Shown: in pieces, positions 28,244 through 36,495 of the stretch
How the letters are laid out: each line of letters starts with the position of its first letter
How positions within the stretch are numbered: position 1 is the first letter of the stretch
Assembly: GCF_041153465.1 (NCBI RefSeq)
Contig: NZ_CP154858.1
Span: 1,488,001-1,552,000 of the forward strand
Length of the DNA: 64,000 nucleotides
Direction of reading: 5' to 3'
DNA from: Thermohahella caldifontis
GTDB taxonomy: Bacteria > Pseudomonadota > Gammaproteobacteria > Pseudomonadales > Oleiphilaceae
Notes under the pieces: model-generated
Database searches by the model: none
What the model saw: only the letters and a program-made list of their open reading frames with translations
What the model was told of the DNA's origin: nothing
Made by a program: the position numbers and the translations under genes

Positions 28244-29095
28244 TTGACGGTCATCGTGACAGGCAGTGAAACCGCAATGGGCACCGCCATTCTGCGGCGC
28301 CTGATGGACAAGGGCATCGCCGTGCACCCGATTCTTTCGGGAGACTGCCACCTCCTCCACTCCAGACCGCTGAGCCATGCCAGACTACTGATACATGCTG
28401 CCCGCTTTGCCTGCCTGCAAACCTGCGCAGAAGCCCCCCAGGCCAGCCATGCCATGCTGGGTGCCATGGAGCAGGTCACACAATGGGGACTGGACACCGA
28501 AAGCCCGGTACTGGCGCTGTCCAGCTGCCTGATACTGAAGAGCCAGCCCCCGGAAAGACTTACCAGCCGAAGCCCCGTGGCGCCCCTCACGCCTCTGACA
28601 CAGAGCCTGGCCGATTGTGAACGCTACCTCATGACCCGACACCCCCAGAGCATCGTTCTGCGTCTGGGTTGGCGGCTGACCTCCAACCGCGACGGCTGGC
28701 TGCACCGGATACTGACAACCCTCAGCGCACATGAACCGGTTCCGGCCCCCGAAGACAGCCGCTGCTCCCCCGTGTGCGAAGACGATGTCGCCCGCGTGGT
28801 CACCGCCATGACGCAGCAGATTCTCTGTGGTGCCCAATGCTGGGATGTCTATCATTACGGTGGCGTGGAAGATGTCAGTGTGCGGGAACTGGTCCGCTAC
28901 ATACAGGAAACGGCCCATATTGAAGGAACGCTGAACTTTGTGCAGAACACGGAAAACAGCCCCAGGCTGCCAGCCTGGTCACATACCAGCAGCAAGAAAC
29001 TCAGGGATGATTTCGGCATACAAGCCAGACCCTGGCGCAGGGATCTGGGCGCACAGGTGGAACGGGTTCTCCGGCACCTGAATGCGCAGACCTGA
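28244..29095 (+). CDS. NAD(P)-binding sugar-nucleotide reductase-like protein
   Basis: A 283-residue Rossmann protein resembling RmlD/extended SDRs: MTVIVTGSETAMGTAIL is the dinucleotide loop, and YHYGGVEDVSVRELVRYIQ fits the substrate-domain end. The middle Tyr-x3-Lys is not clear. The start is TTG, supported by AGAGGA at good spacing and by the loop beginning three residues later. No sugar-nucleotide genes are nearby, so the substrate is unknown. It converges on fnr. Confidence 0.62.
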   Translation: MTVIVTGSETAMGTAILRRLMDKGIAVHPILSGDCHLLHSRPLSHARLLIHAARFACLQTCAEAPQASHAMLGAMEQVTQWGLDTESPVLALSSCLILKSQPPERLTSRSPVAPLTPLTQSLADCERYLMTRHPQSIVLRLGWRLTSNRDGWLHRILTTLSAHEPVPAPEDSRCSPVCEDDVARVVTAMTQQILCGAQCWDVYHYGGVEDVSVRELVRYIQETAHIEGTLNFVQNTENSPRLPAWSHTSSKKLRDDFGIQARPWRRDLGAQVERVLRHLNAQT

Positions 29096-29100
29096 TTCTC

Positions 29101-29847
29101 TCAGGCCCGCTCACAGCTTGTCGCGTGGGAGACGACTTCCTTCAACCCCTCGAGGTCATGAATGGTCACATCGCGACCCTTCACATCCATCAGCCCCATC
29201 TTCGAGAACCGGGTCAGCAGACGACTGACGGTTTCCACCGCCAGGCCGAGATAGTTGCCCAGATCAGCCCGGGGCATGGGCAGACGGAACTGATACGGCG
29301 ACAGATGACGCCGCTCATGACGCTTGCTCAGGGCAATGAACATGGACGCCAGTCGCTCCTCTGCCGAGTTCCGTGACAGCATGACGGCCAGCTGGCGACT
29401 GCCGCGAATCTCCTGACTCATGAGCTGAAAGAAATGGTGCTGCAGGGAAGGAATCTGCCCGGCCAGCTCCTCGAGCTTGTTCAGCGGTATCTCGCACACA
29501 CTGCTGCGCTCCAGCGCAATCGCACAGGAGGTATAGCGATCCATGGTCACCGAATCCAGGCCCAGCACTTCACCCGGCAGGTAGAAGCCGGTAATCTGCT
29601 CCTCGCCGTCTTCGCTGACGGTATAGGTCTTGATGGAACCACTCTTGACGGCGTAACAGGAGCGGAAGGGTTCATCCTGATAGAATATGTGCTCGCCACG
29701 ATCCACAACGCGCCCCTGATGAATCACCTCGTTCAGGCGATCCATTTCCTCGACCGACACGGCAATCGGCATGCAGAGCTTGCCGAGGCTGCAATGCGTA
29801 CAATCGTTGGTCAGCACATCCGGTGCTGAAGCGATCCGTTGACCCAT
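29101..29847 (-). CDS. fnr: FNR-type oxygen-responsive transcriptional regulator
   Basis: A 248-residue CRP/FNR protein. N-terminal cysteines (C16, C19, C25 in DCTHCSLGKLC) and C108 in YTSCAIAL match the four [4Fe-4S] ligands of FNR. The C-terminal HTH has LGLAVETVSRLLTRF with the E-x2-SR readout, so it should bind TTGAT-N4-ATCAA sites. It activates anaerobic genes when oxygen is absent. The start at 29847 follows GGGAGGG. It lies 86 bases downstream of the HemN-like gene on the same strand, so it may be expressed partly from that promoter. Confidence 0.93.
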   Translation of the reverse strand: MGQRIASAPDVLTNDCTHCSLGKLCMPIAVSVEEMDRLNEVIHQGRVVDRGEHIFYQDEPFRSCYAVKSGSIKTYTVSEDGEEQITGFYLPGEVLGLDSVTMDRYTSCAIALERSSVCEIPLNKLEELAGQIPSLQHHFFQLMSQEIRGSRQLAVMLSRNSAEERLASMFIALSKRHERRHLSPYQFRLPMPRADLGNYLGLAVETVSRLLTRFSKMGLMDVKGRDVTIHDLEGLKEVVSHATSCERA

Positions 29848-29933
29848 CCGCCATCCCTCCCAGAAAAGCTGAACATGAAATGCTTGCAATGTGGGCAGTG
29901 TACACCAAAAAGACTGGGAGGTTAAAGGCGGAA

Positions 29934-30881
29934 TTATCTCTCAATGGGTAGATTTTTGCCCCCATGCCCGGATAACGGCAGCCGACCGGAATCCAGCGCT
30001 TCATAGTAGTGATCCAGACGCACCGTGTTCTGCCAGAACCCTTCGGCCGCGGCGGAAATTCCCCCCAACCCCAGGCCGCAGAGCGCGTCCACTTCAGGGA
30101 GTCCGGATGACCGCACGAAAAACCCCGGCACCGTTTCTCTGAAACCACCCAGAAGGCTGCGACAGGCTTCCAGATCACTTTCCACGAACACGGATGCCGG
30201 CATGCACAGCCTCAAAAGGGAATCCAGATCCCGCGCGGATTCGACACGAAAGTGCAGCCGTTCGAATCCCAGACTCCCGGCAAGACTGATGCACTGCTGC
30301 AAGGTGGCGTGGGCCCAGTGCTCGCCGTCCACAAAGTTGAAACAGAGGTCGGTGAACCCGAGGCCACTGAGCAACGGCAACACACCGTCTTCGGGCGGCG
30401 GCCCGCCCAGCTCCACCGAGCGGGCCGCGGGCCCCTCCGCGGATACCCCCAGCTTCCGGTTCAGACTGTACATGAGCTTGGTCAGCTCCAGCGGACACAG
30501 CAACCGAACCAGATCGGCCACCCAGTGCATGCCTGCAACCCGACCGGCCAGCAGGGGGCGGTAGAGATCAATTTCCCGAACCACGTAACTGACATACCGG
30601 CACCGGGCGCGGACATCCGCATGGCTGCTGAAGGGCATGCTCTCCATTCGCGGCACGGTCAGTGTCAGCAATACCCGGTGCTGCGCCAGCGCATCCACCT
30701 GCACACTCGGCAACGGCTCCGCACGATGCAGCCAGCCGACTGCCCCGGGATACAGCAGCGCAGTCCAGCTCGTCGTGGCCGGCCAGGAAAGTCCTTTCAT
30801 GTCATGGGGCATCGTATTCGCTACCTGGGAGGGCCTGAATATCTCCACCGGATTCACGGATATTACCTTTGCCTGAATCAT
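29934..30881 (-). CDS. HemN-like protein without radical-SAM cysteines
   Basis: A 315-residue protein that follows the HemN body plan. A pre-core segment (LLYPGAVGWLHRAEP) leads to a strand pattern where HemN has its CX3CX2C (here TVPRMESMPFSSHADVRAR, no cysteine trio). YVSYVVREIDLYRPL, LGFTDLCFNFVDGEHWAHA and LGLGGISAAAEGFWQN then LDHYYEALDSGRLPL match later HemN blocks. Without the cluster it cannot do radical-SAM chemistry and may be a regulatory or haem-binding relative. Family assignment is by pattern, not by search. A strong AAGGAGG precedes the ATG. It lies upstream of fnr and behind an FNR-type promoter. Confidence 0.6.
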   Translation of the reverse strand: MIQAKVISVNPVEIFRPSQVANTMPHDMKGLSWPATTSWTALLYPGAVGWLHRAEPLPSVQVDALAQHRVLLTLTVPRMESMPFSSHADVRARCRYVSYVVREIDLYRPLLAGRVAGMHWVADLVRLLCPLELTKLMYSLNRKLGVSAEGPAARSVELGGPPPEDGVLPLLSGLGFTDLCFNFVDGEHWAHATLQQCISLAGSLGFERLHFRVESARDLDSLLRLCMPASVFVESDLEACRSLLGGFRETVPGFFVRSSGLPEVDALCGLGLGGISAAAEGFWQNTVRLDHYYEALDSGRLPLSGHGGKNLPIER

Positions 30882-30918
30882 CGTCCAGCCTCCTTCTGCG
30901 GGCAGATCAGATATTCAG

Positions 30919-30968
30919 GCAGGTTCAGTATACGAAGCCCCCGCCCCTTCCATGTTGACGCCGGTCAA
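30919..30968 (-). promoter_or_regulatory. FNR-type box and -10 ahead of the HemN-like gene
   Basis: The palindrome TTGAC-GCCG-GTCAA (30955-30968) has the spacing of an FNR/ANR site. On the minus strand a TATACT -10 lies at 30931-30926. The site centre is then about 42 bases from the predicted start of transcription, the class II activator position. Confidence 0.6.
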
Positions 30969-31060
30969 TGCGCATGGCAAAAAAGTCGGATTGATCCGGA
31001 AAGGTTTGACCTGTTAGGCTTGCGCTCCCCGCTCGGAATTCGTCACAAAGGAGAAACGGG

Positions 31061-31780
31061 TTGCCCTGGATTCGCGGTGTCCTGTTCTATGCCCTGTACG
31101 GGCCCGGTATGGTGGTGTACACCACCCTGTTCCTGGTGCTCGGTCCCCTGCTCACCGCCCGGAGCAGGCACGCCCTCGCCCAAAGACTGGCCGGCGCCAT
31201 CCTGACGACCGCTCGCACCGTTGCCGGCATACGCTACCGGATCCATGGCCGGGAAAACCTGCCGGACACACCCTGCGTGGTTTGCGCCAACCATGAAAGC
31301 GCCTGGGAAACCTACCTGCTGGGCTGGCTGATACAGCCCCAGTCGGCCGTACTCAAGAAGGAACTGCTCGCCATACCGTTCTACGGCTGGGCCGTGCGTC
31401 ACCTGGCCCCCATTGCCATCGACCGCAATCGGCCGACGACCGCCATCAAACAACTGCTGCGCCAAGGCTCCGAGGCGCTCAAGGCCGGCCGCTGGGTGGT
31501 CATCTATCCTGAAGGCACCCGCGTGCGGCCGGGTGAAACCGTGCGCTACAACAAGGGCGCCGCGTCGCTGGCGATCCGCAATGGCGTGCCCATCGTTCCG
31601 GTCGCCCACAATGCCGGTGACTGCTGGCCACGCGGCACGGTCGCCAAATATCCGGGTACGGTCCAGGTGGTGCTGGGCCCGCCCATCCCGACCCAGGGAC
31701 GCCGGCCGGATGATGTGATGGCAGATGTGGAAAGCTGGATCCGTAAAACCCGCAACGGTCTCAGTGCCCGGCCATCCTGA
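31061..31780 (+). CDS. 1-acylglycerol-3-phosphate acyltransferase (PlsC family)
   Basis: A 239-residue membrane-associated acyltransferase. An N-terminal hydrophobic helix (about 5-30) leads to the acceptor motif NHESAWET (an H-x4-E variant of H-x4-D), then PIAIDRNRP, YPEGTRVRPG and VPIVPVAHNAG. It would acylate lysophosphatidate in phospholipid synthesis. The start is TTG with AGGAG upstream. It stands alone, divergent from the HemN-like gene. Confidence 0.85.
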   Translation: MPWIRGVLFYALYGPGMVVYTTLFLVLGPLLTARSRHALAQRLAGAILTTARTVAGIRYRIHGRENLPDTPCVVCANHESAWETYLLGWLIQPQSAVLKKELLAIPFYGWAVRHLAPIAIDRNRPTTAIKQLLRQGSEALKAGRWVVIYPEGTRVRPGETVRYNKGAASLAIRNGVPIVPVAHNAGDCWPRGTVAKYPGTVQVVLGPPIPTQGRRPDDVMADVESWIRKTRNGLSARPS

Positions 31781-31925
31781 GTTGCCGGTCGGTATCAGGC
31801 GGGTCATTCGGACGGACAACCCTCACGACAGGTGCACGCCGCAACAGACGTCCCCGCGCCGAATGCCCCCTGAATTCCGGGCCCGCCACAACGTGATGCA
31901 AAGAGAGACAAAAGACGCAAACGGA

Positions 31926-31960
31926 AATAAAAAAGGCCGCCGGTATTCAGGCAGCCTTTC
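31926..31960 (-). terminator. Terminator of tRNA-Met
   Basis: Stem arms AAGGCNGCC / GGCNGCCTT (31933-31958) are followed on the minus strand by a T-rich run (31932-31926), about 13 bases past the tRNA 3' end. Confidence 0.7.
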
Positions 31961-31971
31961 CAAGGAAGACA

Positions 31972-32048
31972 TGGTAGCAAGGGGCGGATTTGAACCGCCG
32001 ACCCCAGCATTATGAGTGCTGTGCTCTAACCAACTGAGCTACCTTGCC
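31972..32048 (-). tRNA. tRNA-Met (CAU), elongator type
   Basis: A 77-base cloverleaf with encoded CCA. The D-arm reads GCTCAGTTGGTTAGAGC, the anticodon loop CTCATAA has CAU, and the T-arm contains GGTTCAAATCC. The overall match is to elongator tRNA-Met; initiator features (three G-C pairs in the anticodon stem) are absent. G1 pairs with U72. Its promoter lies next to the insertion sequence. Confidence 0.95.
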
Positions 32049-32065
32049 ACGCTTTCGAGGCGCGT

Positions 32066-32094
32066 ATTCTCAGGATTTTGGGCGCGCCTGTCAA
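32066..32094 (-). promoter_or_regulatory. Promoter of tRNA-Met at the IS edge
   Basis: On the minus strand, TTGACA (32094-32089) and GAGAAT (32071-32066) have a 17-base spacer. The first base of the -35 is also the first base of the left target duplication, so the A-rich stretch just upstream (complement of 32101-32111) was kept by the insertion. Confidence 0.6.
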
Positions 32095-32111
32095 CCCCTT
32101 CAGAAATTTTT
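32094..32111. repeat. Left target-site duplication of the IS
   Basis: An 18-base direct repeat, ACCCCTTCAGAAATTTTT, identical to 33559-33576 and flanking the insertion sequence exactly. Confidence 0.85.
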
Positions 32112-33558
32112 GTTAGCCCAAAGCTGTAATGTCCCCTTCTCGCAATTCTAAAATGTCCCCTTTTGGGATACAGGAGGGGGCAATGGCAGAGGAGACCATT
32201 GCAATGACGCAAAAAGCGATCGATCGGCTGGCAATCATTCAGCAGGTGACCGCAAAACAGCTTCGGCAACAGGAAGCTGCCCGGCAGCTTGGGCTGAGTG
32301 TCCGGCAAGTTAAGCGTCTGGTCGCCCGCTTTCGTCAGAAGGGGCCGTCAGGACTGGTTTCCGGCCATCTCGGTAAACGCCCGGGCAATGCAATTCCCGG
32401 GGCCGTGCGCAAGGAAGTACTCTCTCTGGTTCGCACACGCTACCCTGATTTCGGACCAACGCTTGCCTGTGAAAAACTCACCGCACTGCATGGATACAAG
32501 CTGTCAGCCGAGACCCTCCGACAGTGGATGATCGCTGACGGACTCTGGAAACCCGGAAAACGCAAGGCCGCCCGGATTCACCAGCGACGTCCCAGACGGC
32601 CCTGTCGCGGCGAGCTGATTCAGATTGACGGCTCACCACATGACTGGTTTGAAGGGCGCGGCCCGCGCTGCACCCTGATCGTGTTCATTGATGACGCCAC
32701 CAGTGAACTGATGGCATTACGCTTCGCCCCGGCCGAGACCACCTGGGCTTACCTGCAGACACTGCAAGGCTATCTGGCCGAGCACGGCCGCCCCGCTGCT
32801 TTGTATTCCGACAAGCACAGCATCTTCCGGGTAAACCAACCCGAGCGCGAAGGTGAGCTGACCCAGTTCACCCGGGCTCTCAAAACGCTGGATATCGAGC
32901 CCATTCATGCCAATACCCCTCAGGCCAAGGGGCGTGTCGAGCGTGCCAACCAGACGCTTCAGGACCGCCTCGTCAAGGAGTTGCGTCTTGCGGGCATCTC
33001 GGACATTGAGACCGCCAATGCCTGGCTGCCGGGCTTTATGCGCGATTTCAACGCACGCTTTGCCAAACCCGCCCAGAACGCCACGGATGCTCACCGCCCC
33101 GTTCTGCACACACCAGAGGAGCTGGCGCTCATCCTGTGCCTGCACAACCACCGAAAGCTCTCAAAGAACCTGACCTTTCAGTTCAGGAACCGGGAATACC
33201 AGCTCACCGGCTATGGAAAGGGCTATCGGCTCCGGGGCGCCCGGATCACCATCTGTGAAGCACAGGATGGCCATGTGACGGTGCTCCACAAAGGGCATCA
33301 ACTGGATTGGCAAATCCTGAGCGAAGGCGAGCCCCCGGTCCCTTTGGATGACGAGAAAAGCCTCCACCAACGTGTCGACAAGGCGAGAGCCAGACAAAAG
33401 GCATCCTCAGGCAGAAAGCCCGCGCCGGACCATCCATGGCGACGTTCTCCGGTTGGTAAAGCGGCCTCCGGCAGGCAGTCGGTAACCTCCTGAAACAGGA
33501 TACCCAAAGGGGACACTTTAGCTTTGGTAAAAAGGGGACATTTTAGAATTGGGTTGAC
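32112..33558 (+). mobile_element. IS1202-like (ISNCY) insertion sequence, complete
   Basis: A 1447-bp element with one transposase gene. The terminal inverted repeats are 27 bp with 21 matches (starting GTTAGCCCAA and GTCAACCCAA, both ending ATGTCCCCTT). A second internal copy of the end motif lies inside each end (about 32142-32165 and 33504-33528). The inner-left and outer-right copies share CAATTCTAAAATGTCCCC. An 18-bp direct repeat flanks it. The intact frame and exact duplications suggest a recent, possibly active insertion. Confidence 0.88.
32183..33493 (+). CDS. ISNCY-family (IS1202 group) DDE transposase
   Basis: A 436-residue transposase. The N-terminal HTH (QEAARQLGLSVRQVKRLVARF, residues about 30-50) precedes an rve-type catalytic core with Asp in LIQIDGSPHDWFE, Asp in ALYSDKHSIF and Glu in KGRVERANQTLQ. 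A basic C-terminal tail follows. The start at 32183 (MAEETIAM) is chosen because GGAGGGG precedes it and the earlier ATG at 32129 lies in the terminal repeat. The frame is intact. Confidence 0.92.
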   Translation: MAEETIAMTQKAIDRLAIIQQVTAKQLRQQEAARQLGLSVRQVKRLVARFRQKGPSGLVSGHLGKRPGNAIPGAVRKEVLSLVRTRYPDFGPTLACEKLTALHGYKLSAETLRQWMIADGLWKPGKRKAARIHQRRPRRPCRGELIQIDGSPHDWFEGRGPRCTLIVFIDDATSELMALRFAPAETTWAYLQTLQGYLAEHGRPAALYSDKHSIFRVNQPEREGELTQFTRALKTLDIEPIHANTPQAKGRVERANQTLQDRLVKELRLAGISDIETANAWLPGFMRDFNARFAKPAQNATDAHRPVLHTPEELALILCLHNHRKLSKNLTFQFRNREYQLTGYGKGYRLRGARITICEAQDGHVTVLHKGHQLDWQILSEGEPPVPLDDEKSLHQRVDKARARQKASSGRKPAPDHPWRRSPVGKAASGRQSVTS

Positions 33559-33576
33559 ACCCCTTCAGAAATTTTT
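33559..33576. repeat. Right target-site duplication of the IS
   Basis: Second copy of the 18-base direct repeat. The IS end plus its first base forms an outward TTGACA (33554-33559), a possible -35 element. Confidence 0.85.
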
Positions 33577-33598
33577 TTCACAACCGTTCCGGCCCCCG

Positions 33599-34234
33599 TC
33601 AGCCTGCCAGAACGGGGAACAGCCCCTTGAGTCCGTTGGCGATGATCTCGACCGCGATGGCCGCCAGTATCAGACCCATGATACGCGTGCAGATATTGAT
33701 CCCCGTGGATCCCAGTCGCCGGACAATCAGCGGCGACATGTTCAGCACGGTCCAGATGACCGCACAGAGGGCCGCGATGCAAAGCGCAATCAGCAGGATG
33801 TGTCCGGCACCGTGCCCCCGGTTGGCGGCCAGAATGACCGTACTGATGGCACCGGGCCCGGCTAGCAGAGGCATGGCCAACGGCACGACCGAGATGGACT
33901 CGCGCCCCGCCGACTCATCCACCTCCTCCTCCGTCTGCTTCACGGGACTGTTGCGGGCATGCAGCATGGAAATGGCCATCAGCAGCACCAGAATGCCACC
34001 ACCCACGCGAAAGGAATTGATCGTGATGCCGAAAAAAGTCAGCAGCAATTCACCGGACATGGCAGCCAACAGAAGGATCACGCCCACAGCCAGCGCTGCC
34101 TGATGAATCGTGTCACGCCGCTGCGCCGGTGTATCCCGGGCCGTGAGGCTGATGAATACGGGAACCGCACCGAACGGGTTCACGATGGCGATCAGACCCA
34201 CCAGAATCTTGATGTACTCGCTGAACTCCAGCAC
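33599..34234 (-). CDS. MarC-family integral membrane protein
   Basis: A 211-residue inner-membrane protein with six hydrophobic helices. The MarC signature is LVGLIAIVNPFGAVPVFISL at residues 11-30, with PLAMPLLAGPGAISTVIL later. An acidic loop (QTEEEVDESAG) joins the halves. MarC proteins are of unsettled function despite the old antibiotic-resistance name. Before the IS arrived the gene stood just upstream of tRNA-Met on the same strand. Confidence 0.88.
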   Translation of the reverse strand: MLEFSEYIKILVGLIAIVNPFGAVPVFISLTARDTPAQRRDTIHQAALAVGVILLLAAMSGELLLTFFGITINSFRVGGGILVLLMAISMLHARNSPVKQTEEEVDESAGRESISVVPLAMPLLAGPGAISTVILAANRGHGAGHILLIALCIAALCAVIWTVLNMSPLIVRRLGSTGINICTRIMGLILAAIAVEIIANGLKGLFPVLAG

Positions 34235-34461
34235 CTGTTTCCCTCCCAGGATGTGTGGCGCGCATTGTTCCAGATCGGAATGGACATTGCCATGCGCATT
34301 TGCACGGGTGTGTGAAACCGGCTGCCTCCTGCCGGCTGAATAACGTCGCGATTGAGGAGAATGATTGACACCTTTCGGATCCCGCTCCGGAAATTAGGTT
34401 GTTTATTCAACGATTCTCCCTTAGGTTGGACACATCCCTAATCACCCGGCGGAGTCAAACC

Positions 34462-35136
34462 ATGGGCAAGAAAGCAAAAGACCTGATCAAGAAGAACCTG
34501 GAAAAGGTAACGGATACTGTCTCCAAGGAAGTCAGCAAGGCGCAGGAGCAGTTCAATGCCATGCTGAACGACCTGCTCAGGCAGGCCGAGTCACTGCAGG
34601 CACAGGTAACCGAACCCTTCCGCAAGATGATCAAGGACATGGAAGAGCTGCGGGAAAAGGAACTCCAGCGCCTGCAGTCCGAATACCAGCGCATGCTGGA
34701 AGAGCTGCAGAATGTACAGCAGCAGTTCCTGGAGCGCCTGGGCCTGGCACGCCCCAAGGCTGACGAGCCTGCCAAAACCTCGGACAAGGTTCAGCCGGCC
34801 GCAGCAGAAAAACCGGCCGCACCCGCCGAAACGACGAAACCGGCAACGCAGGGCGCGTCCCGCTCCGGCAAGACAGCAGCACCCAAGGCATCCGGCACCC
34901 GGAAGCCGGCTCCGGCCAAGGCGGCGCCGCGCAAGAAGAAGGTAGATATTGACGACCTGACTCAGCTGACAGGCGTCGGTCCGGCCACTGCAAAAAAGAT
35001 GAACGCCGCCGGCATTCACTCTCTGAAGCAGATCGCCAACCCGAGCGAGGACGACAAGGCCATCCTGGCGCAGTTCTCCAATGTCCGTCACCATGAAAAG
35101 TGGCAGGCAGAGGCCCGGGCGCTGCTCAACGGCTGA
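34462..35136 (+). CDS. Phasin-like coiled-coil protein with histone-H1-like linker and HhH domain
   Basis: A 224-residue protein in three parts. Residues 1-100 form a long amphipathic coiled coil of phasin type (KDLIKKNLEKVTDTVSKEVS). Residues 100-165 are Ala/Lys/Pro-rich, like the tails of PhaF or AlgP. Residues 165-224 hold a helix-hairpin-helix (DDLTQLTGVGPATAKKM). It may coat polyhydroxyalkanoate granules and link them to DNA, but no PHA synthase is in the window. GGAG precedes the start. It is a single gene closed by a strong terminator. Confidence 0.68.
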   Translation: MGKKAKDLIKKNLEKVTDTVSKEVSKAQEQFNAMLNDLLRQAESLQAQVTEPFRKMIKDMEELREKELQRLQSEYQRMLEELQNVQQQFLERLGLARPKADEPAKTSDKVQPAAAEKPAAPAETTKPATQGASRSGKTAAPKASGTRKPAPAKAAPRKKKVDIDDLTQLTGVGPATAKKMNAAGIHSLKQIANPSEDDKAILAQFSNVRHHEKWQAEARALLNG

Positions 35137-35163
35137 AAGCACTGATCCGGGGCAACCCCCGCG

Positions 35164-35200
35164 AAAGCCCCGCCTTCTCACCGAGGGCGGGGCTTTTTTT
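35164..35200 (+). terminator. Rho-independent terminator of the phasin-like gene
   Basis: An 11-bp perfect stem (AAAGCCCCGCC / GGCGGGGCTTT) is followed by seven T, beginning 28 bases after the stop. Confidence 0.9.
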
Positions 35201-35308
35201 GCGGAAATACCCGGGCCGACTCATTAGGCCTCACAAAGGCTGGCAGGGCAGCCCTGTCGGCGATGCCGGGCCGCAATCACATTCGGGCAACCCGATCTCC
35301 GCCCGCAA

Positions 35309-35884
35309 TTACTTGCGGACACCTTCCAGAGACAGGTACAACTCCACCGTTTCAGAGGCCGGTCCGAGATACTTGGGAATACCGAAATCCTTCAGGCGAA
35401 ACGACGTGCGACCTTCAAAGCCCTGGCGATAGCCACCCCAGGGATCCTCGCCCCCGCCAATCCGGTGTGCGTCAATCACGATCTCCCGCGTCACGCCACG
35501 CAGAGTCAGGTTACCGACGATACGGGCTTCATCCGCATTCACAGCCTCCACGCGGGTGCTGACAAAGCGGGCACCGGGATACTTCTCGACAAACAGGAAG
35601 TCCTCGCTGCGCAAGTGCTTGTCACGCTCGGCGTGATTGCTGTTGACGCTGGACGTGTCAATGGTGACGTCCACCTTGCTGGCCCCGGGATTGGCCGGGT
35701 CGTAGTCGAAGGTGCCTTCAAAGCGGTCAAAGCGCCCCAGCAGCCAGCTGTAGCCAAGATGGCTGATCTTGAACTGGACGAATGCATGCTGGCCCTGCGT
35801 GTCGATCACGTAGGTGGCCGAGGTGGCCAGCGTACTCAGACCGAGCAACAGTGCGCCCAGGGTGAAGCGGAAAAGGCTGATCAT
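35309..35884 (-). CDS. yceI: YceI-family periplasmic lipid-binding protein
   Basis: A 191-residue protein with a signal peptide (1-23, TLATSA) and the YceI lipocalin-like barrel: YVIDTQGQHAFVQFKISHLG, FEGTFDYDPANP, VDVTIDTSSVNSNHAERDKHL and GNLTLRGVTREIV. The family binds isoprenoid-type lipids such as polyprenyl chains. The start at 35884 follows AAGGAG. It lies 59 bases downstream of the cytochrome b561 gene on the same strand, the usual yceJ-yceI pair. Confidence 0.9.
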   Translation of the reverse strand: MISLFRFTLGALLLGLSTLATSATYVIDTQGQHAFVQFKISHLGYSWLLGRFDRFEGTFDYDPANPGASKVDVTIDTSSVNSNHAERDKHLRSEDFLFVEKYPGARFVSTRVEAVNADEARIVGNLTLRGVTREIVIDAHRIGGGEDPWGGYRQGFEGRTSFRLKDFGIPKYLGPASETVELYLSLEGVRK

Positions 35885-35943
35885 GTGGTTTTCTCCTTGC
35901 TCTGTGATGGATGAGTGTAAAACAATGAAGTGAAGAAACCGTC

Positions 35944-36495
35944 TCAGACGGGCCGGCCAAACATGCGGCGCAACGTCGCGTCCCGGTCCACCAGCGTATG
36001 CTTGAGCGCACCGGCCACATGCAGAATGAGCAACCCGATCAACAGCCAGCCCAGCCAACGGTGGACATCACCCGCCCGGTCGGCCTGGGTCTGGCCCAGT
36101 GACAGAAGGGACGGCAGTTCCAGTACCCCGAACACATCCACCGGGTGACCCTCGGCGGTTGAAATCAGATAGCCGCTGATGATCATCAGCAGCGGAATCA
36201 GGTACAGCGCCAGATGGACCGCATGGCTGTGGCATTGCTCCCAGCGTTTCCAGCCCGCCAGGGGCGCCGGAAAACCCTGACGTATCCGCCAGGCCAGACG
36301 CACCAGAAAGAGCAGCCCCACCAGGATTCCGAATGATTTGTGCAGTGCTGGCGCACGGTGATACCAGGGACTGTAATAGTCCAGATCCACCATCCAGATA
36401 CCGGATGCCAGCATGCCGATCACCAGGATCCCTGCCACAGCATGGAGCACACGGCTGACGATGCCATAGGTGGTCGCGGTATCTTTCCAGTTCAT
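35944..36495 (-). CDS. Cytochrome b561 (YceJ type)
   Basis: A 183-residue membrane cytochrome with four hydrophobic helices. The haem-ligand His candidates sit in SRVLHAVAGIL, RAPALHKSFGI, CHSHAVHLALY and LILHVAGALKH, the b561 pattern. It would pass electrons between quinol and periplasmic partners. The start at 36495 (MNWKDTATTYG) is supported by GGAG; upstream in-frame codons lack a hydrophobic pattern. It is first of the pair with yceI. Confidence 0.88.
   Translation of the reverse strand: MNWKDTATTYGIVSRVLHAVAGILVIGMLASGIWMVDLDYYSPWYHRAPALHKSFGILVGLLFLVRLAWRIRQGFPAPLAGWKRWEQCHSHAVHLALYLIPLLMIISGYLISTAEGHPVDVFGVLELPSLLSLGQTQADRAGDVHRWLGWLLIGLLILHVAGALKHTLVDRDATLRRMFGRPV

Noticed and set aside
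32129..32182. Earlier ATG for the transposase
   Set aside because: It lies inside the terminal repeats of the IS and has no ribosome site; the start at 32183 follows GGAGGGG.
33554..33600. Outward promoter from the right IS end driving a rightward transcript
   Set aside because: TTGACA is present but no acceptable -10 lies 16-18 bases later and the next gene (marC) is on the other strand.
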